Shown here: positions 1-12,286 of the stretch, piece by piece
Layout: each line of letters starts with the position of its first letter
Numbering within the stretch: the stretch's first letter is position 1
Source: Labia minor
Lineage: Eukaryota > Arthropoda > Insecta > Dermaptera > Spongiphoridae
NCBI GenBank assembly: GCA_963082975.1
Contig: OY720348.1
Location: 57,067,564 to 57,131,563, forward strand
Direction of reading: 5' to 3'
DNA length: 64,000 bases
Notes under the pieces: generated by a model
Database searches by the model: none
What the model was told of the DNA's origin: nothing
The model's input: the letters and a program-made list of their open reading frames with translations, nothing else
Made by a program: the position numbers and the translations under genes

Positions 1-1287
1 ACTTATATCAAAGTATGCATCAAAATTTACATATTATCAATCAAATCCAAAATGTTTGATAATATTAGAAGAAATAGTGTTACTTGTTAATTAAGTGTTT
101 TAGTTTGGTATGTATCTTAGTATATATATATATGAATTATAGTACTATAAAGGAAGTTAATTGCATAGAACTAAATGCGCCCAACGTTTTTCGTTGAATA
201 TGAAGCATTCATCCATAAACTTCGTCAGGCTTATAGAAAAACTATTTTATTCTTTTTAGTCCATTGGAATGTATACATATACAATGTATAAAAAAAAAGA
301 TATTTTCTCAATACCATCTGAGGGGAAGGAACCCCTCCTCTCTCATTGGCAATACAACTGATTAATAAGAATTCATCATTAATTTTAATGCTATGAAATA
401 TTTTTAAATACGTTCAAAATGAAAATCTATCCTGAAATCAATATTTATGTTTCAAAATCCGTTGAAAAAAAATTAATCCGAGCAATACAAAAGGAGTTAG
501 TTACTAAAAGTAATTAATCGCTAATTAATTATAATTCAATTATATTTCTTCTATATCTTCTAGGGATCCATTGAAATATCTATAATAATTTTCAAAAGTC
601 TATCTCAATAAAAAGTCGATGAAAAACCGATTTCAATTTGTCAAAAGAGCGAACAGACAGACAAAGACACAGACGCCAAGTGAAGTTAAGAAAAACGTTA
701 TAAAAAGGAATAATTATAAAACAATAATTCTTTAGTATATGTGGATATTCATTAATTTGAATTTTTTTTTTCTAAACTCTTCAATTCCCAATAGATTATT
801 AACTTTTCTATTTATTTTTTTAGTTAATTATTAATATCAAATAAGTTAATTAAAATATATTTTGATGATATTTCATAAATTATAAAAAAAAGCTTAAATA
901 TCATTGCCAAATTAAAATATGAGATGTTTAAAAATAACGCTTTTCTCAGAAACTTAAAAGATTTATTCTTTAAAAGGGAGAAAATTGAATGTTTCATAGA
1001 GTAATTAGATTGTATTTAATTAAATAAGTTCTTTGAAAAAAAAAAAAAAAAAAAAAAATTAAGATATGTTGTTAGATAATTTTTCGAATTTCTATATTTA
1101 CATAAAATAAAAAGAGATTTTTCATAACTTTTATATGAATTCGTTTTAATCTCTTAGAATAAAAACTTTTACAGCTGGCCGTGTGGTATTTTTACGGTTT
1201 TATATCGCACGAAGAGCATTAAATTTACTGGTTAAAATCAAAATATATAACACAGGGAGAAGAGGTAAGAGAATATCTCATTTTCTT

Positions 1288-1327
<40 letters not shown>

Positions 1328-1424
1328 TTTTTTAAGTAATTTTATTCAACTCTCATTAAGTGCAAAAAAAAATTGTTAAACTATTAAAGAAGATAAGTTT
1401 AAAATTAAATGTAGTTGTTTTTGT
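1..1424. other. AT-rich non-coding DNA
   Basis: No reading frame or transposon end was recognised. The stretch is extremely AT-rich and contains long homopolymers (an A run near 1038-1060 and a T run near 1291-1319) and short TA repeats. Confidence 0.6.
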
Positions 1425-1720
1425 TTAAGAGGAGAAGGTAGTGGGGGTTAATCTCGAGGTTCCAATAGGATGCTGATTTGTCAATGAATAATTAACCGTG
1501 CGGGGGTGTATGGCGCCTGTGGTGCTTTCTCGACGGGCGCCTAGCAAGAAAATTCAACTCCCCTTTTAAGAGCCATTAAACCAACTCATTTCGAAATAGC
1601 CGTGATAATGTTATCCTGACTTGTGCTCGTTGATTAGAGATAACGTTCAACATGATGCCCGTGTCCCAACTGGATTTCCATTCCAACAGAATGACATTCC
1701 TGTTTGTTAATTTGACCAAT
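1425..1720. other. GC-richer unexplained island
   Basis: This block is clearly richer in G+C than its surroundings and free of simple repeats. It contains the near-palindromic pair GGCGCC ... GGGCGCC around 1513-1542. No reading frame with coding character was found. It could be a conserved non-coding element or an old unrecognised repeat. Confidence 0.3.
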
Positions 1721-2125
1721 TAATTCAATCATCACGAAACTGTTTCAATAATAAAACATTTATTTCAAGAAATTGATAGTAAAACCAATTATCGTAAATC
1801 TACACTTAATTTAACTTCCCTCTTTATTTGCGCTAACATTAAATCTTATTACTAATCTCATTAGGAATCGATTTTAAAGAAAATATTTTATGCTCGTTTA
1901 TTTTTTTTAATGATAAAATAATATCTTTCTAAATTTTATATCTAATCTATCTACCTTATTTTACTATACTAAAGCAAAAATTGTATATATATATATATAT
2001 ATAAAAATTTATTTATATATTTCTATGTATCTATGTATGTAAATTTGTGCACAGGATTTATGAAATTCATGCATTAGGGAGTTTTGGAGGTAAAAAATCG
2101 ATCTGTATATATATATATATATATA
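1721..2125. other. AT-rich non-coding DNA with TA repeats
   Basis: Nothing coding is seen. TA dinucleotide runs lie near 1985-2003 and 2106-2125, the second abutting the mariner element that follows. Confidence 0.5.
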
Positions 2126-2640
2126 CACGAAGGCAGGTCAATAAGTTCGTGACTGTTTGAATTTCCTGTTTCTTAAATGAAATGGTAACAGTGGTCCTGT
2201 CAGCAAGCAACTATCAGCTGACTCATGTTGAAATGTAAACCAGCTAGGTCTTTTAGTTTTTGTTTGATGACTACGTCGTGATTTGAAAAGAAAATGAAAA
2301 AAGTGAATTTCCATGAAAATCCATGAATTAGGATACGAATTGCTCCCTCATCCGCCCTATTCACCGGATTTAGTCCTGAGTGATTATTTCTTGTTTCCAA
2401 AGCTGACGAGATGGCTGGTCGGAAAGAGATTTGACTCCATCGATGAAATCACTTCACAAACAAATACCTATTTTGATATCCTCGGCATATCTTATTTTTT
2501 GGATGGGATAAAAAAATTGGAGAAAGGTAAGACGAAGTGTATAGAGTTCAAAGGAGACTACGTTGAAAAATAAAATAATTTTTTATCCAAAAACTTCTGT
2601 TTCATTCAAAAAGGCACGGACTTATTGACCTGCCCTTGTA
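2126..2640 (+). mobile_element. internally deleted mariner transposon
   Basis: The ends are imperfect inverted repeats: GGCAGGTCAATAAGTTCGTG at 2132-2151 faces CACGGACTTATTGACCTGCC at 2615-2634, and the right end is followed by TA, the mariner target duplication. Only about 515 bp remain between the ends where an autonomous mariner has about 1.3 kb, so the first two thirds of the transposase are missing. The surviving coding part is described in the next entry. It cannot move without transposase from elsewhere. Confidence 0.85.
2313..2573 (+). pseudogene. mariner transposase C-terminal fragment
   Basis: The 86-residue frame contains the mariner signature HPPYSPDL followed by SDYFLFPKL, which carries the third aspartate of the D,D34D catalytic triad. 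The N-terminal DNA-binding domain and the first two catalytic aspartates are absent because of the internal deletion. The ATG at 2313 is simply the first one after the deletion junction and is not the native start. The frame stays open to the normal transposase C-terminus, next to the right inverted repeat. Confidence 0.85.
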
Positions 2641-5094
2641 GAATAAGATATCAATTAAAAAAAATCTTATTAATTGTTTTTCTTTTTAATTAAAATAATT
2701 ATTAACTTCTTGACAACCGGTGATAATGTTCAAATTAAAACAATACTAAGAATCGAGGTGGGTTTGGCAAAAATTATATATATTTATATAAATATTATTA
2801 CTATTATTATTAATAATATTATTATAAATATTAATGATTTGATTTTTAAAAAAAATTATATTTTAATTATATTTATCTAACTTTCCTGAGATAAACAAAA
2901 AAAAAATGTCCATGAAGTTAGCAACATAATAATACATACCAATGAATAATTATAATTGAAGAAATTTTAAATATTATCTTTATTAATACATATTAATATA
3001 AAATTTAACTTATAATTCTAGCCAAAATTAAATATATCTTGACAATTGCCAATATATTACTATATGATTTTGTAAAAACAATTTCTTTCTTTAATTTATA
3101 TAATGAGAATAACTAATTTCAATTAAAATACTCAACAAATATGACCTAATAATAAATTATAATAATTAAAATGAGAACTTTTACAATAAATTCAATTAAA
3201 TAATTTAAATAAAATAATTGATTGATTAAAAATAAAAATTTATATTTGTTAATAATTGCTGAAATGAATACTACTATTTGTTATATTCATTGTGGGATAT
3301 GTATGGATCTCTGAACCAAAATATGCACTGAATACACAGTGCAGGGCTTCCTAAAATATGTTTTATATGCAAAAATAACTTCTTAGTTTTTTTAAAAAAC
3401 AATTTTCTAAATATTGTTACAATTAGAGATGATTATAAGGTAAGAATACTAAAACGGAGACTATATCCATTTTAAATCCTCTAGCGAATTTATTAATATT
3501 CTCTTGTAATATTCTTAAAACGATATTCACAGCTCATAATGAATAATTTTTTTTAAAGTACCGAGCGGCGGTTCGGTGAACCAGCTACTTAATACTAAAA
3601 CTCATTTTATATATAATGATACTATCATTTCTCTTAAATGATCATCAATCAAATAATTACATGGCTACAAAATTTATCGTTCGATAAGGGATGAAAACCC
3701 TGGAGAATGCCGAGATTACATAATTAAGAATCCTAATCACATTATTTACATCTACAAATGTTTATCCATCACAAAGGGAAGATAGAAATAAACTGGTCAT
3801 CTCAAAAAGAAGCTTCACAAAGTCAAAAGGATAGGATTTTTTTTTTTGCCAACCCTAAAGATCTTGGCAATTTAATATATAAGTAGATAAATCATCATCC
3901 ACTCTCATTCTCCATTTTTCTTTTGTATCTTCGGACTACAATGCATTTTTGTTTCCTCAACGGGTTTTTGTAGTCGTTTTTACTTCCACTCATACAAAGG
4001 ACGAAAACTCAATCCATTTAACTTCTCTCTTGATATTAAATAAACTCAGATATTTATTTACTACAGATGAAATCATGTGTATTCTTTAGAACAAAAATTT
4101 TGTCTTCTTGAACAGTTGATGTTGTCGAGAATGAGTGCTATTGTTGTTTGGTATATTAGCTTTAATTAAGTTCTAGGTGGCTCCTTTACAGTCACTCTAT
4201 TGACATTTGGTTATTTATTAGTTAGTTAATGTACCAGTTGTTGACACTATAAGGACAACTTTATGAGAAAAATTTGATATCTTCTGTTTTTTATCAGATA
4301 TCAATTTGAGTTTTGGGTGATATGATTCATTAGTTAATAATGAAAAATTTATCTGCAAACCAATGCAATTTTCTATTTCTTTTATTTTTTATAATTTTTT
4401 TAATATTAGCATCTAAAAGCACCAGTAATTAACACCCTTAAAATTAGGGCATTCAATTAATAATATTTAATATTAATTTCAATACTAAAATACAAAAATA
4501 ATAATAAAAATTAGTAATTTGAAGAACAAAATAAGAAATCCATTTGTTCGATTCACAGATCTAAGTCTTATTATCCGATATTAAATGTACAAGTGTCAAC
4601 TACTGGTATTTTGTCAACTTCTGTGGTACATTTACCCTATTTATATATTGATATTTCTTTAGAGGATTATACTACCTCACAACATACCATCTTCTAGTGC
4701 GATGTGTCCATGAGGATTTTCTCTTCTATATAAAAGAAAAATATATCATATCAATAGAATCTAAACTGGTCTGGGATGTTTACTACGATCAATAATAGAG
4801 TAATAATACTTACAAATAATTTAAAATTATGTTTCTTTTTCTCTTTCACCGTATCTCTACTGAAGTCAAAAATTCTTAATTATATTTCTCCAACTATTTT
4901 TATCCATCTCCATCTAATTCATAATTTTTCTTAATGTTTGTCTTTTATAGTTAACCAACTTGTCGTTTCCCAATAAGTATCTTCATAAACAAACACATTT
5001 TTACTATTTTATTATCCCCAAAAACTCAAGTATTCATCTATATTATAATATAAGTAGTGACATTTATGGGTGAGAGGTTAGCGATGTTACCTTA
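2641..5094. other. AT-rich non-coding DNA
   Basis: No gene is seen. The segment at about 3553-3594 (accgagcggcggttcggtga followed by accagctacttaa) is the hairpin-ended terminus of family C, here without the rest of the element. The remainder is AT-rich with no recognisable coding content. Confidence 0.5.
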
Positions 5095-5520
5095 TATTCT
5101 TGTAGTTTTCGATAGATCTTGACGTTTTAGACCTCCCTGAGTCGGAAAATACCATTTTTCAAATTATGTCTGTGTGTGTGTATGTATGGATGTATGTAAT
5201 GTTTGTCTGTGAGCAAATTTACTCAGAAACTAATCAAGCTAGGACTTCGAAATTTGGTACACCGATATTATTCACAGTTTGTAGATTTCTATCAAAATTT
5301 CGTCAAAATCGGTTAACCGGAAGCGGTACTTTACCTACACTGGTTGCGTTTACCTTTCAAGTAAAGTTCCAGTTTGTTCGAGATATTTGCTTCATATTTT
5401 GTATATTGTTTTAAAAATATGAAAAAAAATTCAGATACCAAATTTCATCATGATCTGACTACCGGAAGTGACATTTTACCTATACAAGTAGTGTTAGGTG
5501 TAAATTATAAATATATATAA
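5095..5520 (+). repeat. interspersed repeat, family B
   Basis: It begins with text resembling gacgttttagacctccctga and a short TG/ATG microsatellite, followed by motifs such as gaaatttggtacaccgatat, aaaatcggttaaccggaagc and ctgactaccggaagtgaca. These phrases recur in short non-autonomous repeats of many invertebrates. The small open frame at 5166-5414 has no recognisable domain and is most likely chance. Its class is uncertain. Confidence 0.45.
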
Positions 5521-7042
5521 TAGTGTTAAACCATTTTACTTTATAATTTAAATTAATTAGTTTGTTTATTTTTATTGTAGTTAATTATTTACCAAGTTTA
5601 CACATTCTAAATATTCATTCACAACTCTTTATACCTATTTATATGCGGGAAAGTCTAGGGGAGGACACTCCCGATTTTTATTTAATATACTAACCATTCC
5701 GTTATGATTATCTAGTTACAATAACTCATAAGTTAAGAATTAATCATGGCCATAGGGGTAGTTAACTTCTCCCTTGCTGATTTGTACTGATGTCTACCAG
5801 TAAATTATACCCGTGACCGGATTATCATCTGACTACCCTATAACGTAGTTATAAAGTGTCCTTCTCTCTTTATATGCATTAAATGAATCCATAAATCTTT
5901 CGAGGGCTTTTTTTCGAGATCACTAATCCTAACTTTATCCTTAAACGTTAACGCCCGCAATTCTTACATATAAACATTTATTTTTTAAAACCAGACAAAA
6001 GATAAAACTATATATTTTGCAGTTTTTTTTTCTTTTACAATATTATTAGTTGTTAATATTTTATTCTTAATATATACTTATATGTATTATATATTATATA
6101 ATATGTATTAATAATTAAATTATATATAATATATAATATTTTCTAAAACATATTCACCATATTCTTTAATAAATTGATAATTTAAGAAAGATTAATATAT
6201 TATTTCTATTAAAATGAAATAGAATTGTATAGAGAAAATTATATTAATATAAAATTGGATATTTAATTTATTGATAAGGTGATGGTTATTCTATTATATA
6301 TAGCATAACGATCATTAATTCAATTGGCTTGAGGGTGACGTTGTCTATTCCCTTGGCCCCTTAGACTGTACTCCTACGAAAAATAATGTTATAATTTTAT
6401 TGAAATCGTTTGAAGTCATAAATTAAGCTCACCTGTCATTATAACATATAATAGCGTGAAATTTAGCCTCGCATAAAATCAATAGTTATCTCAGCTTCAT
6501 AACATAAATTTCATTGCTGGTAACTTGACAGGTGGGATAGGTAAGGTAAATTTACCAACACGGACGTTCAGGGATGTTTTATGTATAGGCCTAGGAGATT
6601 GCTTTGTTATGGAGAGAGACTGTCGAGTGGAACATGGAAACCGGCATTCAACCATTTCTACCATTGTTTAGGGGAAAGAGGGAGAGAGAGACAGGGGAAT
6701 GGGAGGGGAGGGTAACTAGGTATGGACGTTTAACATTTACACGTTTTACAAACATGAAAGAAAACATTATAACAAGAAATTAAACGCAAATTATTTATTC
6801 ATCAATTTATAGGTTGAAACCTCGGTCGGTTGGAGAAGGGTAAGAATTAATCCATCGGAATCCCTTCTTGTTGTACAAGACGTCTTAACGGGTTAAATGG
6901 TTTGGAAGGGAGTAAACATTGGAATTGAAATTCAAGTAAAAACTTGCAAACTATTATTATTTATAGTCTATTAAATTCAATAAAATTAATTCACATTAAA
7001 GAAATGATTATAATTACATATTTCTAATATGCCAACGGCCAT

Positions 7043-7073
<31 letters not shown>

Positions 7074-7304
7074 GGTAGATAGATAGAAGTTTTTGTATAA
7101 TAAATATCTTATTAAATTTAAATTTTTATATATGATGTATATTACCATAACAAGAGCAAAAGTAAATAATAATTCTAATGAGTGGTTATATATATTTATC
7201 TATTATACGAGCCGGACTTTTGTTAGTGTCAGTGCTAGTGCTGAGCATTTTCAACTCAGTAAGTCAAAGATTATCCATTTATTCAACCCATAATAACAAA
7301 ATTG
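5521..7304. other. AT-rich DNA with a GC-richer block
   Basis: Mostly AT-rich with no gene. A purine-rich, GC-richer block at about 6520-6740 contains a GAGAGAGA tract and has no coding frame. A TA repeat lies near 7048-7073, followed by a short GATA run. Confidence 0.45.
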
Positions 7305-7615
7305 ATGATTATGTATGTTCATTTAGGTTTCTGTGTGAGTTTTAATTGTGAAAAAATTATTTCCGGGCTATTTTCACTTGTTTTTGTGATATTTGAGTCG
7401 ATAGAGTTGATATTTTTAGTCGGATTATGATACGAACCGAACGTGTGTTAGTGTCAGTTCCGAGGATTGTTCAGAGTATCACAACTTAGTAAGTCAAAGA
7501 CTATCCACTCATTCAACCGAAAATAACAACAATGATGATTAATGGTCACATGGACGAAGACCCAAATTGAAAAAAAAACTTGAAAATAACCCGGAAATAA
7601 GTTTTTCCATTAAAT
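7305..7615. repeat. foldback-type repeat, family D
   Basis: The left part reads aaaattatttccgggctatt and the right part ends with aaaataacccggaaataag, an inverted copy of it, so this is an inverted-repeat element. Internal sequence (gaaccgaacgtgtgttagtg, then tcacaacttagtaagtcaaa) repeats material from 7205-7275. Related copies lie near 10890, 33905, 34215, 36700 and 63455. Confidence 0.5.
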
Positions 7616-8406
7616 TCTTACCTTCTTATTCATCAATTCATCTATATATAGTTATCCTACCTTGTCTTTGCTCTATCGACCAGGGCTGAATATAATATAT
7701 TAATTGTTTTTATAGATCAGAGAATTTTTAGTTTAAAATGTTTTAAAATTTTCGGTCTTTTAAATATTTCTTCGAAATTATTAGAATAAATTTCATTAAG
7801 AAGTTTTAATTAAATTTTTTTTCCCTGAGTTTTATTAATCTGATAAACTTGAATAACAAATTTTTACAAATCATTCACCTAAAGATTATTCTATATTTAG
7901 TAAACCTGATATTATTTACAATTCCTCACATTTCTTTTATTGGTTCTTGTAATATTTTATTAACTGAGTGTAAAGAAAATCCTTTTATTAACAGTGCACA
8001 AACATAAATAAACACAGTTTGAATTGTAACACATTTGATAAAAAAAAAACACTTCTAAAAGTATGTTAAGGTTTGGTACCGGAATCAGACAACATTTATG
8101 TCTCCTGGCAGTCACCACTTTTGTTATTGTTTTTTATTGCCTGGAAAATATCAATTTCAACTATCAAATCACGACCATCTATTTTTTTTAATAACATTTG
8201 GTCATATAAATTCTCCGGACTCTCACATATAATTGTATAAAATATAAAAAAAAAATAAATAAATATTATTTATTTTTCTCTATTAGTAAATATAATAATT
8301 TAAATTTATTATGAAAATCTATTTTATTTTATTTTTATTTGATCTATTAATAAGAAAATTTTATTTTTTATTATAACTATTTATTATTTAAACATTATAC
8401 TTATTC
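7616..8406. other. AT-rich non-coding DNA
   Basis: No gene, RNA or transposon end recognised. It is AT-rich with poly-A and poly-T tracts. Confidence 0.5.
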
Positions 8407-8812
8407 CATTCAATAAGTCCGTAGGATAAGTAAGAAAAAAACAAAAAATTTGATTTTATTATTCAAAGTCATTGCATTCACTTTTCGATGCTATTTTTAT
8501 AGTACGATTCGTGTTTTGTCTTAACAAAGAACTCAGTTTCAGCAATTTCTTCATTTGTAAGATCTTCAAACAGAAAATAGTCGCTGAGGGCTAGGCCTGG
8601 GAAGTATGGTGAATGAGAAACCAATTCATAGCCCAAATCCTACAATTTCATTGTTTTGAAAATTAATTTTTTTTTAAATGCCATGTCTCGCAAGCTAATC
8701 GTTTGATCGCTGCTCAATTTTGACATATATGGTATAATTTCGAAATATATTCAATATTTTTGATATTGGTGCCATCTATTCGCTATTCTAAGTATTTATA
8801 GAATGACCAGTT
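8407..8812 (-). mobile_element. degenerate, internally deleted mariner
   Basis: The left end CATTCAATAAGTCCGTAGGA (from 8407) and the inverted right end, ending at about 8805, match at roughly 70 percent. Read on the minus strand, 8480-8650 translates to a mariner transposase C-terminal fragment with the recognisable SDYFLF motif after HSPYFPGLAL. The aspartate expected in the SPDL signature is replaced by glycine. The rest of the transposase is deleted. The element is dead. Confidence 0.7.
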
Positions 8813-9217
8813 ATATAATATATACTATATTTTATTTTTAAAGTAAAATTATATTTCTTTTTATTTAATATTTGTTTGTAATTATTAGTTATATGTAAAA
8901 TAGAATAAAAATAATTTATTTTATTTAGTTCCATTTTTTTTAATTTTGGAATTTTATGAATTAGCACATCGACCTCATATTCCCATTAGAAATTTGTGAA
9001 GTTTGTGGAAGTCCGGTCTTTCTAAGATAATAGCTCATAAAGCTTTATATTTTTCTCTTTAATGAACATCAAAACAAACTTCAAAGGTTTTATTATTAAG
9101 TCAAAAGAAATCATAAATGAAGGAATAGAATCCCAGTGATACACCATGATTGGTCTAAATACCCAAAAGAAATTAATTTAAGACAAGTTCATGAAAATTT
9201 AAAATCTTCAAATATGA

Positions 9218-9250
<33 letters not shown>

Positions 9251-9750
9251 TAATGACTGCAAAGTTGTTTTATAAAAATTTGATTAACTTTTGTAATAAT
9301 TAAATTTATTAAATTTTTCATATAATAATTCTTATTTTTTTTATACATTAAAAATCAATAAATGGTAATAAATAATCTTTAAGCCCAACCCTTAAAGAAA
9401 TTAATCTGTTCAATTTTATCTAGTTAAATTTAGAATAATTTTTTTTTTCTCACAAAAACTCAATAAATAATATTTATAAGAATATAATTTATATATTTAT
9501 AGCGAGTGATAAAACTGGTGACCTCGTTAGACTCACCTCTAACAGATTTCGTTTGTTTTTTATTCATTTACTACTAATTTATTTATTCTAAATCTGTAAT
9601 AGATTTAATGACACCTTTACATGCACCTTCACATGCACTTTTTGTGTAACAATGTATTTATTTATTATAAATTTATATTATATTAGTTTGGTTATGTTTG
9701 AATCAATATATATATACATTTATTTTTTATCTACTATTAGGTTTGAACAA
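8813..9750. other. AT-rich non-coding DNA
   Basis: No coding sequence is seen. A TA repeat lies near 9219-9244. The sequence acaccTTTACATGCACcttcACATGCAC around 9610-9640 is a short direct repeat only. Confidence 0.5.
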
Positions 9751-10088
9751 CTATAGTCGAGGAGGTAAGAGTTGGTGCATGAGTCGACCCCCAGTCTCGG
9801 CCAAACAGTTCCCGCGCTTGCCCCTACCATTCCTACGAAACCTAACCTAACCTAACCTCGATAAACATTGGAAGATGTGGGTGAATCTCAACTAATGAGA
9901 TGTCTAATTCCAAAAAAAAAATAATAAAATAAAATAAAAATCTCTGTCAAAATTACTTTTTTATCACCCGAAACGTTTGAGAGAGTAGAAGACTGTGGTG
10001 GAGGGGAAATCACTCTAGGAGGAGGGGGTAGCCCCGCCTCTCCTGGCCGCCACCCCTGATGCACCAACTCTTACCTCCTCGGCTATAG
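9751..10088. mobile_element. MITE with 32-bp inverted termini
   Basis: The left terminus (9751-9782, starting ctatagtcgaggaggtaaga) and right terminus (10057-10088) are inverted copies with two mismatches over 32 bp. The interior has no reading frame. It contains CCTAACCTAACCTAACCT at 9841-9858, the arthropod telomere pentamer in tandem, and a GC-rich right half. The target duplication cannot be fixed because CTATAG at both ends is itself palindromic. The superfamily is unknown. Confidence 0.75.
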
Positions 10089-11390
10089 ACTATATATTAT
10101 TGTTTGTTTTAAGTAGGTATAACTGTCCTAGTAATCTGATGGAAGATGCATATGATTACGTTTGTTAGATTAGAAATTATAGCGTTATATGTAATTGTTA
10201 TTTTTTGCCTGAGATTTTTTTTTTAAATGGATAAGTTTTGCATTAAATATATTTTATATAGTTTATATTTTTAAGCATTTCATGTGTATACTAATGCTAC
10301 AAAATAGACTGAGAATTAATTGGTTCGACTGATTGTTATTAACATACGTTATTCATGATCATTAAAATTAATTTTTGGGATAAAACCCTTAATAAGGATT
10401 ATGCAAAGCTCCACGTTGCCCATCCGATGTATACTTATAATTACTAATTTTTGACATTTTATTACATAAAAATAATAATAATAATAATAATCCTATTTGT
10501 TATTAATATACAATACAGTATTTTTAACATCGTTCATTTTATTGTAATTTTCAAATAACAATATAAATTGGATAAATTTCATAAAATTGAAAAATAATTT
10601 TATGACATATAAATAAATATCTTGGGTAACAGGTAAAATCTTCTCTATGATCCCAATAGAAAAGATTTCTACTTCAGGGAGTAGCGTCCCTGCCCTCATG
10701 TGAGCTCATGATTTTTTCCACTCTCTTCTAATGTGGAGGAATCATGTCCTTTACCCTAGAATTTTGAATTCATTTCCTTGCAGACCTTCAAACTCTTAAA
10801 AAAAATAAATGTTTATTAGTTAAAGGGGAATTAATTATATCACAAAAAAAACATAAAAAATAGAATTTACTATATATGTATATATGTTCGTTTAGGTTTG
10901 AGTAAAGACTCTGATTATGACAAGTTCATTCTGGGTTGTTTTTTAGTTGTTTAATGAGATTTAAATCTAAACGTTTCGGTGCCTATCTCAAAACTTACTT
11001 GAAAATGACATAAAAAATGGTCTCCGAAACGTCGAGATTAAAATCTCATTAATCAATATTAAAACAAAGAGGAATTTATTTTTCATATATATATAATAAA
11101 TTTAGTTTTATATATAAATTTATTCTCTCTTCCCTTCAAACTCAAAATTGGATGTGTGTACAGGATTATTATTATGTATGTTTTCTACTTTATTGTAAAA
11201 ATTAGCGTATTGATTAATTTAATAAAATTATTAAAATAGGTATTTCAAGATATGCATTTTATCGAAATAATATTAAAAAAAATAGCCATGTTATTATATA
11301 AGATCTATACAAAATTGTCATCCCAAAAATCCATATCATAATTATCTAATTTAGCAATAATTTACAAATTAGAAAGTATTTTTTTTTATT
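10089..11390. other. AT-rich DNA with a family D relic
   Basis: No gene is seen. 10890-11070 is a degraded family D copy: gttcgtttaggtttgagtaa on the left, aacgtttcggtgcctatctc and its partial inverse gaaacgtcgagattaaaatc on the right. An AAT trinucleotide repeat lies near 10470-10490. Confidence 0.45.
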
Positions 11391-11394
11391 CTAA
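11391..11394. other. target-site duplication, left copy
   Basis: CTAA directly precedes the LTR and is repeated directly after the 3' LTR (21180-21183). A 4-bp duplication is typical of errantivirus and gypsy-type integrases. It shows that the element was inserted as a unit. Confidence 0.9.
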
Positions 11395-11522
11395 TGTAAT
11401 ATAGTGGAGATATATTGTCTTGGTGTGATGGAGATGTATTATATTTGATATATTGAAAATATATTATCTTAGTGTAATGGAAATATATTATTATGTTATC
11501 TTTAGAATGTGTGGGAATAGAT

Positions 11523-11530
11523 TATATAAA
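11523..11530 (+). promoter_or_regulatory. possible TATA box in U3
   Basis: TATATAAA stands out in the early LTR and would start RNA near 11555. That start would put several ATGs ahead of any coding exon, so the downstream TCAGT initiator is the better candidate. In AT-rich DNA this match is weak evidence. Confidence 0.25.
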
Positions 11531-11768
11531 ATACATTATGTCATAAATTAAGAATGGGTTAGAATAAGAAGAAGGAAGTTGAGTTTGCATTTCATAAGCC
11601 GTGGGAAAAATATAATCGTTGTCCACTGATCAAAGGTGATCGTTATGTAAGAAAAGAAAGATTACTAATGGGTGCAACGGAGACAGAGGATGAGAGAAGG
11701 AGATGGCGAAAGGGGAAGGAGGGGAGGCTCAAGGTGAGATGAACCAAAAGCGGCAGAGAGTGTGGCAG

Positions 11769-11773
11769 TCAGT
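11769..11773 (+). promoter_or_regulatory. possible initiator, transcription start at about 11771
   Basis: TCAGT matches the insect initiator used by TATA-less gypsy-type promoters, with the A (11771) as +1. It lies 52 nt upstream of the candidate env exon ATG at 11823. One tiny upstream frame intervenes (ATG 11779, stop 11794-11796). This would give an R region of about 470 nt. Confidence 0.4.
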
Positions 11774-11822
11774 GAATAATGTACACGAGAGAATAAGTGA
11801 TTGAATTATCGATAATTATAAG

Positions 11823-11877
11823 ATGTGTGTGTTAATTTTGATCTGTTTAGTGAATCTGTGCTCCTGGCCAGGAAAGT
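11823..11877 (+). CDS. candidate env signal-peptide exon within the LTR
   Basis: An ATG with A at -3 opens an 18-codon frame plus one base, running into the splice donor at 11878. The encoded residues are almost entirely hydrophobic (Val, Leu, Ile, Cys) for the first dozen positions, followed by polar and small residues, as in a secretory signal peptide. If spliced to the acceptor at 18392, the single leftover base is completed by the two bases before the env frame, and there is no stop between. Unspliced RNA hits TAA at 11883-11885, inside the donor itself. The main env frame has no signal peptide, so this exon would supply it. Splicing is inferred, not shown. An alternative leader is at 12253. 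Confidence 0.6.
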
Positions 11878-11883
11878 GTGAGT
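11878..11883 (+). promoter_or_regulatory. candidate splice donor for env mRNA
   Basis: GTGAGT is a near-consensus 5' splice site. Joined to the acceptor at 18392 it would remove a 6,515-nt intron holding the primer-binding site, gag and pol. A shorter alternative is splicing to the pyrimidine-rich AG at 12274-12275, which would remove only the AT-rich part of the LTR from the leader. Confidence 0.55.
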
Positions 11884-11975
11884 AAAGCAAATTTAATTAT
11901 ATCAAATGCATTTGAATAAATTCGTATGAAATTGATTAAATAAATGAATTAATTTGGATAAGATATATTAAATAA

Positions 11976-12201
11976 GTTAATGTAAAATTGATTGAATAAA
12001 TAAAGTAAATAATATGAATTATAATTAACCGAATTAATATAAAATTAATTAAATAAGCAAGTTGAATTAAATGAGTTATAATTAAAAGAATTAATGTAAA
12101 ATTGATTGAATAATTAAATTAAATAATATAAATTATAATTAACTGGATTAATATAAATTTAATAATTGTAACTAAATGAAATAAATTATATTTGAATTAA
12201 A
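11976..12201 (+). repeat. degenerate 57-bp tandem repeat in the LTR
   Basis: About four units begin at 11976, 12031, 12088 and 12145, each with a variant of GAATTAATGTAAAATTGATT followed by TTATAATTAA. They are nearly pure A+T. The same array is in the 3' LTR (plus 8,872). It lies in the presumed R region and would be part of the leader RNA or of an intron. No function is evident. An insulator or nuclear-matrix-like role is possible. Confidence 0.6.
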
Positions 12202-12216
12202 TTAAATGATGTTTTT

Positions 12217-12222
12217 AATAAA
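12217..12222 (+). terminator. polyadenylation signal AATAAA (5' LTR copy)
   Basis: AATAAA is followed by a possible cleavage zone near 12235-12245, which defines the end of R. The active copy would be 21089-21094 in the 3' LTR. AATAAA occurs elsewhere in this AT-rich LTR, so the choice rests on its position close to the LTR end. Confidence 0.5.
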
Positions 12223-12252
12223 CAATTAACACATTCGTCGTATATAGGTGGC

Positions 12253-12286
12253 ATGATCTCGTACCTTCTTTCTAGCATTGGTGCAA
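12253..12286 (+). promoter_or_regulatory. alternative U5 mini-exon and splice donor
   Basis: ATG at 12253 opens 11 codons plus one base up to a GTAAGT donor at 12287-12292. The phase also matches the env acceptor. The peptide is mildly hydrophobic but short for a signal. In unspliced RNA it is a 25-codon upstream frame that ends with TGA at 12328-12330. It is a weaker alternative to the exon at 11823. Confidence 0.3.

Noticed and set aside
2674-2880. 68-codon frame rich in Ile and Asn
   Set aside because: Composition mirrors AT-rich DNA; no domain and no splice context.
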